A stretch of 64,000 nt of DNA from Dissulfuribacter thermophilus (GTDB taxonomy: Bacteria > Desulfobacterota > Dissulfuribacteria > Dissulfuribacterales > Dissulfuribacteraceae): contig NZ_MAGO01000006.1 in assembly GCF_001687335.1 (NCBI RefSeq), positions 1 to 64,000 of the forward strand. Direction: 5' to 3'. This document shows, one piece after another, positions 60,463-64,000 of the stretch. Positions within the stretch are counted from its first letter, which is position 1; each line of letters begins with the position of its first letter. The position numbers and the translations under genes are program-made. Under the pieces are notes generated by a model. It made no database searches. It was not told the DNA's origin and saw only the letters and a list, made by a program, of their open reading frames with translations.

Positions 60463-61524
60463 ACGGGGAATCAAAAAAGTAAATTTTGATCCCTTACCCC
60501 ACTGGCTTTCTACAGTAATATCTCCACCCTGGGCCAGGGCAATCTCTTTTGCAATTGAGAGGCCGAGGCCGGTGCCCTCAGGGTGGAGTTTCTTGGTCTC
60601 TTTTACCCTGAAAAAACGGTTAAATATCTTTTTTTGACTATCAAGGGGGATTCCAGGTCCATGATCTATGATGTTTATTGCAACAAACTCAGAGCTCTCT
60701 TGGATAGTTAAGAGCACTTCTTGATCTTCTCCCCCATATTGGACAGCATTTTCAATTATGCTATTTAAGGCAATTTGGGTGAGATCAGGATGGCCCTTTA
60801 CCAATAGCCTGTCTGTATCAGACATGAATTTAACATTTTCATAAAGTTCAGTGATTTCATTAATAAGACCTATTATGTCAAAATTTTTAATAGTATCGCT
60901 GCTAAGCCCCCGGCGAATTCTCGATAATAGCAAGATATGTTTAATAATATTAGTGAGCCTTTCAGTATTTTTTATTATTAAGGCGAGAAATTCTTCTTTT
61001 TTTTCCTCAGGGATATCTTTTTGTTCTAACAATGTCTCTGCATAGCCTTGTATAGAGGCAAGGGGAGTGCGAAATTGGTGTGCGGCATCTGAAAGACCTT
61101 TCAATATGCTTTCTGGGTCTTCGGTAGTCCTCTTTTTTTGTATTAATAGAATAGTTAACTCATCAATATCATTGAATTTAAAAGGCTTGTAATCCACAGA
61201 TAGTGTTTCCCCCCAGTGAGTCTTAAAGGTGAAAGTAAGTGGGGGATCATGTTGAAGCAATGACCTTGAGCGTATTACCTCAAGAATGGATTTTCCCTTC
61301 CAATAATCATGATTTTGTGGAAGTTTCAGCAGTTCAATGGCCACCTTATTTATATGAACGATGTGTTTATTTTTATTTATTACGATAACACCGTGTAGGG
61401 TCTTTTCTATGAGGAACAGGAAGAGATCTTTATATAGAGTATGTGACGAAGGAGTCTTGGTAATATCAAGTAATGTTTCTTTTTTTTGGGCCTTATTCAA
61501 GTAAGATTTTAATATGTTAAGCAT
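60457..61524 (-). CDS. PhoR-like PAS histidine kinase
   Basis: A 355-residue sensor kinase with a PAS-like domain (about 35-125), a dimerisation domain with phospho-acceptor His (SDAAHQFRTPLASIQGYAE) and an HATPase domain (NSIIENAVQYG, DHGPGIP, GTGLGLSIAKEI). The residue after the His is Gln where Glu or Asp is usual. No membrane segment is seen, so it would be cytoplasmic. Similarity to PhoR suggests PhoB (49125) as partner, but the genes are not adjacent. It lies downstream of glnA behind a terminator. Confidence 0.85.
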   Translation of the reverse strand: MLNILKSYLNKAQKKETLLDITKTPSSHTLYKDLFLFLIEKTLHGVIVINKNKHIVHINKVAIELLKLPQNHDYWKGKSILEVIRSRSLLQHDPPLTFTFKTHWGETLSVDYKPFKFNDIDELTILLIQKKRTTEDPESILKGLSDAAHQFRTPLASIQGYAETLLEQKDIPEEKKEEFLALIIKNTERLTNIIKHILLLSRIRRGLSSDTIKNFDIIGLINEITELYENVKFMSDTDRLLVKGHPDLTQIALNSIIENAVQYGGEDQEVLLTIQESSEFVAINIIDHGPGIPLDSQKKIFNRFFRVKETKKLHPEGTGLGLSIAKEIALAQGGDITVESQWGKGSKFTFLIPRL

Positions 61525-61604
61525 GATAGTAACTAGTCACTAAAGAATTTTCACTCAAATGTAATTGATAATAAATTTGGAACCATAGTCAAATTTTAAA
61601 TAAT

Positions 61605-61634
61605 AAAAAAGGGGCCACGTGGGCCCCTTTTTTT
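61605..61634 (-). terminator. Intrinsic terminator of glnA
   Basis: AAAAAAGGGGCC-ACGTG-GGCCCC then seven T residues on the plus strand. The stem is palindromic with A-rich and T-rich flanks, so it can work in both directions; on the minus strand it lies 25 bases after the glnA stop. Confidence 0.85.
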
Positions 61635-61658
61635 CCTCATAATTAACAAAAATGACAA

Positions 61659-63071
61659 TTAGATGTCATAGTAGAGGAAGAACTCATATGGATGTGGACG
61701 AAGCTTGACAGGATTGATTTCATTTTCAGTCTTGTACTCAATCCACATGTCAATGGCATCCTGAGTGAAAACATCTCCCTTGAGCAAGAACTCGTGGTCT
61801 TCCTTAAGGGCATTGATTGCCTCTTCAAGGGAACCTGGAGCAGATGGGATGTTTGCGAGTTCTTCTGGTGGGAGATCATAGATGTTCTTGTCAAGTGGTT
61901 CGCCTGGGTCGATCTTGTTTTCGATTCCGTCGAGGACTGCCATGAGCATTGCTGAGAATGCGAGGTAACCATTACAGGATGGGTCAGGAGTACGGAACTC
62001 GATCCTCTTGGCCTTTGGAGATGCAGAGTACATTGGGATACGAACTGCTGCACTCCTGTTACGGCTTGAGTATGCCAGATTTACTGGTGCCTCATAGCCT
62101 GGGACCAATCTCTTGTAGGAGTTGGTTGAGGGGTTGGTGAAGGCGCAAAGGGCCCTGCAGTGCTTCAGAATTCCGCCAATGGCATAAAGGGCAGTTTCTG
62201 AAAGACCAGCATACTTGTCTCCGGCAAAGACAGGTTCACCATCTTTCCATATACTTATATGGGTGTGCATACCAGTACCATTGTCGCCAAAGATTGGTTT
62301 GGGCATGAAGGTCACTGTGCGACCGTACTTGTATGCCACATTCTTGAGCACGTACTTGAACCACATTAACTGGTCGCCCATCTGGAGAAGGGGTTTGAAG
62401 CGCATGTCAATTTCAGCCTGACCAGCAGTGGCGACCTCGTGGTGCTGGCATTCTACGTCGATACCGAGGGATTCCAAAGTGAGGAGCATTTCTGTCCTCA
62501 TGTCCTGGAACTTGTCAGTTGGAGGAACTGGGAAGTAGCCTTCTTTGTGTCTTGGCTTGTAGGCAAGGTTTGGGCACTCATCGCGGCCTGAATTCCAGAT
62601 ACCCTCAATGGAATCAACCTGATAGAAGCAACCGTTGGGTTGATTTTCATAGCGAACGTCGTCAAAGATGAAGAATTCTGCCTCTGGGCCGAAGTAAGCT
62701 ATATCACCTATCCCTGTACTTTTAAGATATGCCTCTGCCTTTTTGGCAATGTTCCTGGGGTCCCTTGAATATGGCTCCCTTGTCACAGGGTCAACAATGT
62801 CTCCAATGAGGACAAGAGTTGGTTCTTCGAAGAATGGATCGATTTGGGCAGTGGAAGGATCTGGTATAACAAGCATGTCACTTGCATTGATTGGCTGCCA
62901 GCCCCTTATACTTGAGCCGTCAAATCCGTACCCATCTTCGAAGCTTCCTTCATCAAGTTCGCTGATGGGCACAGAAAAGTGCTGCCAGACTCCAGGATAG
63001 TCAAGGAATCTAATGTCTACTACCTTGACCCCTTTTTCCTTCGCAAATTCAAGCACATCTTTAGGTGTCAT
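61659..63071 (-). CDS. glnA: Glutamine synthetase, type I
   Basis: A 470-residue enzyme making glutamine from glutamate, ammonia and ATP. Motifs: [17 protein letters not shown], the metal ligands in [14 protein letters not shown], the ATP-binding [18 protein letters not shown], and [16 protein letters not shown]. The adenylylation-site region near the end reads [10 protein letters not shown], whose Tyr is the target of GlnE-type regulation. Length and motif set fit the GSI-beta type. glnD lies upstream on the same strand (57 bases apart), so the pair may be co-transcribed. Confidence 0.97.
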   Translation of the reverse strand: MTPKDVLEFAKEKGVKVVDIRFLDYPGVWQHFSVPISELDEGSFEDGYGFDGSSIRGWQPINASDMLVIPDPSTAQIDPFFEEPTLVLIGDIVDPVTREPYSRDPRNIAKKAEAYLKSTGIGDIAYFGPEAEFFIFDDVRYENQPNGCFYQVDSIEGIWNSGRDECPNLAYKPRHKEGYFPVPPTDKFQDMRTEMLLTLESLGIDVECQHHEVATAGQAEIDMRFKPLLQMGDQLMWFKYVLKNVAYKYGRTVTFMPKPIFGDNGTGMHTHISIWKDGEPVFAGDKYAGLSETALYAIGGILKHCRALCAFTNPSTNSYKRLVPGYEAPVNLAYSSRNRSAAVRIPMYSASPKAKRIEFRTPDPSCNGYLAFSAMLMAVLDGIENKIDPGEPLDKNIYDLPPEELANIPSAPGSLEEAINALKEDHEFLLKGDVFTQDAIDMWIEYKTENEINPVKLRPHPYEFFLYYDI

Positions 63072-63128
63072 AACGCGTCCTCCTTAGATTTATTTTTTTC
63101 TAGATTATAATTCTCAGGGTCTAAGACC

Positions 63129-64000
63129 CTAAAATACGCATTCCGTTGCAAAAGAAAGTGCATCCTTTAACTCATTACAAAATTCAGGATCTGTAATCTT
63201 TTCTCCATATTCATCTAAACAATAGAATGAAAGGGAAATTCTATCTGCACTTGGGCCCATCTTAGCCCTAAATATGTTGATACCAAAGTCAGCCATAGTT
63301 CTAGTAATAGAATACAAAAGTCCTATTTTAGGATCAGATATAATATCTACAACTGTATAAAAGTCAGATACTTCATTATCTATCTTTATTTCAGATTCCC
63401 CTTGTACCAGACAAATTGGGCCCTGGCTACCGGAAAAAGACATAAATTTTTGTGAAAGTCTGTGAGGGAGTCCAAGTCTTCCTGAAATGGCCTTTTTCAT
63501 CATTTCTTCGAGCTTATTCCAGTCCATTTCCTGAAAATCGATTGCAAAGGTTGGTTCTACGTCGAGGACATCCACAACAGTGCCATCTTTAAGAGTAAAT
63601 ATCTGTGCTGCTAGGACCTTCAGGTTTTCAAGGGCAAGAACTCCACATATCTTTGATAGGAGGCCTGTCCTGTCTTTTGTCATGATGAGCATTGACCAAT
63701 AGGCACGCTTATCTTCTGGAACCAGGATTACCAGCCTTCTATTCAATTCTTTTTTTAGTTTCAGATGTTCTTCTATTGCCTCTGGAGTAAAGGACATGAG
63801 ATAATCTTCTGGAAGATCATCGAGGATAGAGACATGTTCTTCTCCGATCCTCTCTTTGATCTTTTCTTTCATCCACTCTATGCCCTTCACTCTGTCTGGA
63901 TCCAGGAGATCTTTACGTTCCAGAAGGTGGGCAATCCTGAGGTATAGCTCCAGAATAAGGGCCCCCTTCCAGTCGCTCCATGCGTTAGGTCCGGTTGCCT
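63129..64000 (-). CDS. glnD: GlnD-like PII uridylyltransferase, C-terminal part (5' end outside window)
   Basis: The frame runs from the window edge to the stop at 63129. The visible part begins ATGPNAWSDWKGALILELYLRIAHLLE and includes two C-terminal ACT domains (SMLIMTKDRTGLLSKICGVLALENLKVLAAQIFTLKDG and the second with TVVDIISDPKIGLLYSITRTMADFGINIFRAKMG), as in GlnD. The nucleotidyltransferase and HD domains must lie outside. GlnD senses glutamine and uridylylates PII. Its place next to glnA supports the assignment. An apparent GTG start at 63890 is internal and should not be used. Confidence 0.85.
   Translation of the reverse strand, partial: ATGPNAWSDWKGALILELYLRIAHLLERKDLLDPDRVKGIEWMKEKIKERIGEEHVSILDDLPEDYLMSFTPEAIEEHLKLKKELNRRLVILVPEDKRAYWSMLIMTKDRTGLLSKICGVLALENLKVLAAQIFTLKDGTVVDVLDVEPTFAIDFQEMDWNKLEEMMKKAISGRLGLPHRLSQKFMSFSGSQGPICLVQGESEIKIDNEVSDFYTVVDIISDPKIGLLYSITRTMADFGINIFRAKMGPSADRISLSFYCLDEYGEKITDPEFCNELKDALSFATECVF

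Noticed and set aside
61659-63071. Riboswitch or glutamine RNA in the glnA leader
   Set aside because: The 57-base glnD-glnA gap is too short and shows no conserved fold that I can recognise.
63129-63890. Independent 253-residue ACT-domain protein starting at GTG 63890
   Set aside because: The frame is open to the window edge with GlnD-like sequence upstream, so 63890 is internal.

Overview
The window looks like part of the chromosome of a strictly anaerobic, sulfur-metabolising member of the Desulfobacterota (old Deltaproteobacteria). This placement is an inference from gene content: an Mvh/Hdr hydrogenase-heterodisulfide reductase locus, an Hdr/TusA/DsrE sulfur-transfer locus, orange-protein (ORP) style NifX and MinD-ferredoxin genes, heavy use of selenocysteine, and a moderately AT-rich composition. 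No rRNA, tRNA, CRISPR array or insertion sequence was seen.

Layout. 0-5.2 kb: the end of an OB-fold lipoprotein gene, then an ABC-2/GldG/DUF4340 export operon. 5.2-6.4 kb: a TauE-type permease and a rhodanese with selenocysteine at its catalytic position. 6.7-14 kb: housekeeping genes (tRNA methyltransferase-like, miaA, malic enzyme, gdhA, dNTPase), a secreted calcium-loop repeat protein and a frameshifted cupin-like gene. 14-27 kb: signalling and surface genes (GAF-PilB ATPase, HD-GYP, FecR/TPR/outer-membrane barrel split by a frameshift, CHASE2 adenylate cyclase, HD-GAF, PKD protein). 27-31.6 kb: clpB, a cation/proton antiporter and a CBS protein. 31.6-37.2 kb: a small unrecognised UxxC selenoprotein, a sigma-54 activator, its likely tandem binding sites and promoter, and ORP-like genes. 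37.3-44.2 kb (minus strand): ArsR-TusA-MvhD-HdrA/GltD hybrid-HdrA-wHTH-HdrC-HdrB-DsrE. 44.4-46.5 kb: NifX and two MinD-ferredoxin ATPases. 46.5-51 kb: a PhoB-type module (phosphate-selective porin, phoB, pstS, matching Pho boxes). 51-60 kb: a K+ channel, then a hydrogenase protease, HTH-HdrCB, double HdrA, MvhD, MvhG and MvhA. 60-64 kb: a PhoR-like kinase, glnA and the 3' part of glnD.

The main result is selenocysteine. Six reading frames are interrupted by an in-frame TGA exactly where a redox-active or metal-binding Cys is expected, and each TGA is followed by a SECIS-like hairpin. They are the rhodanese (6010-6366), the UxxC protein (31614-31967), HTH-HdrCB (52573-54012), HdrA (54128-57190), MvhD (57222-57674) and the NiFe large subunit MvhA (58602-60047). 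In HdrCB, MvhD and MvhA the hairpin loop lies at the same distance from the TGA (bases 26-30 counting T of TGA as 1). Conventional stop-to-stop gene calling cuts all six short, splits three into two pieces, and removes the catalytic centre of the hydrogenase.

How the genes may work together (inference). MvhAGD would oxidise H2 and pass electrons to the double HdrA, which could bifurcate them to ferredoxin and to the HdrCB protein. That protein carries an N-terminal MerR-like DNA-binding domain. The 37-44 kb locus would handle protein-bound persulfide sulfur through TusA and DsrE, coupled to Hdr-like flavoproteins. The Pho genes look co-regulated by one response regulator, and glnA/glnD form a nitrogen-assimilation pair.
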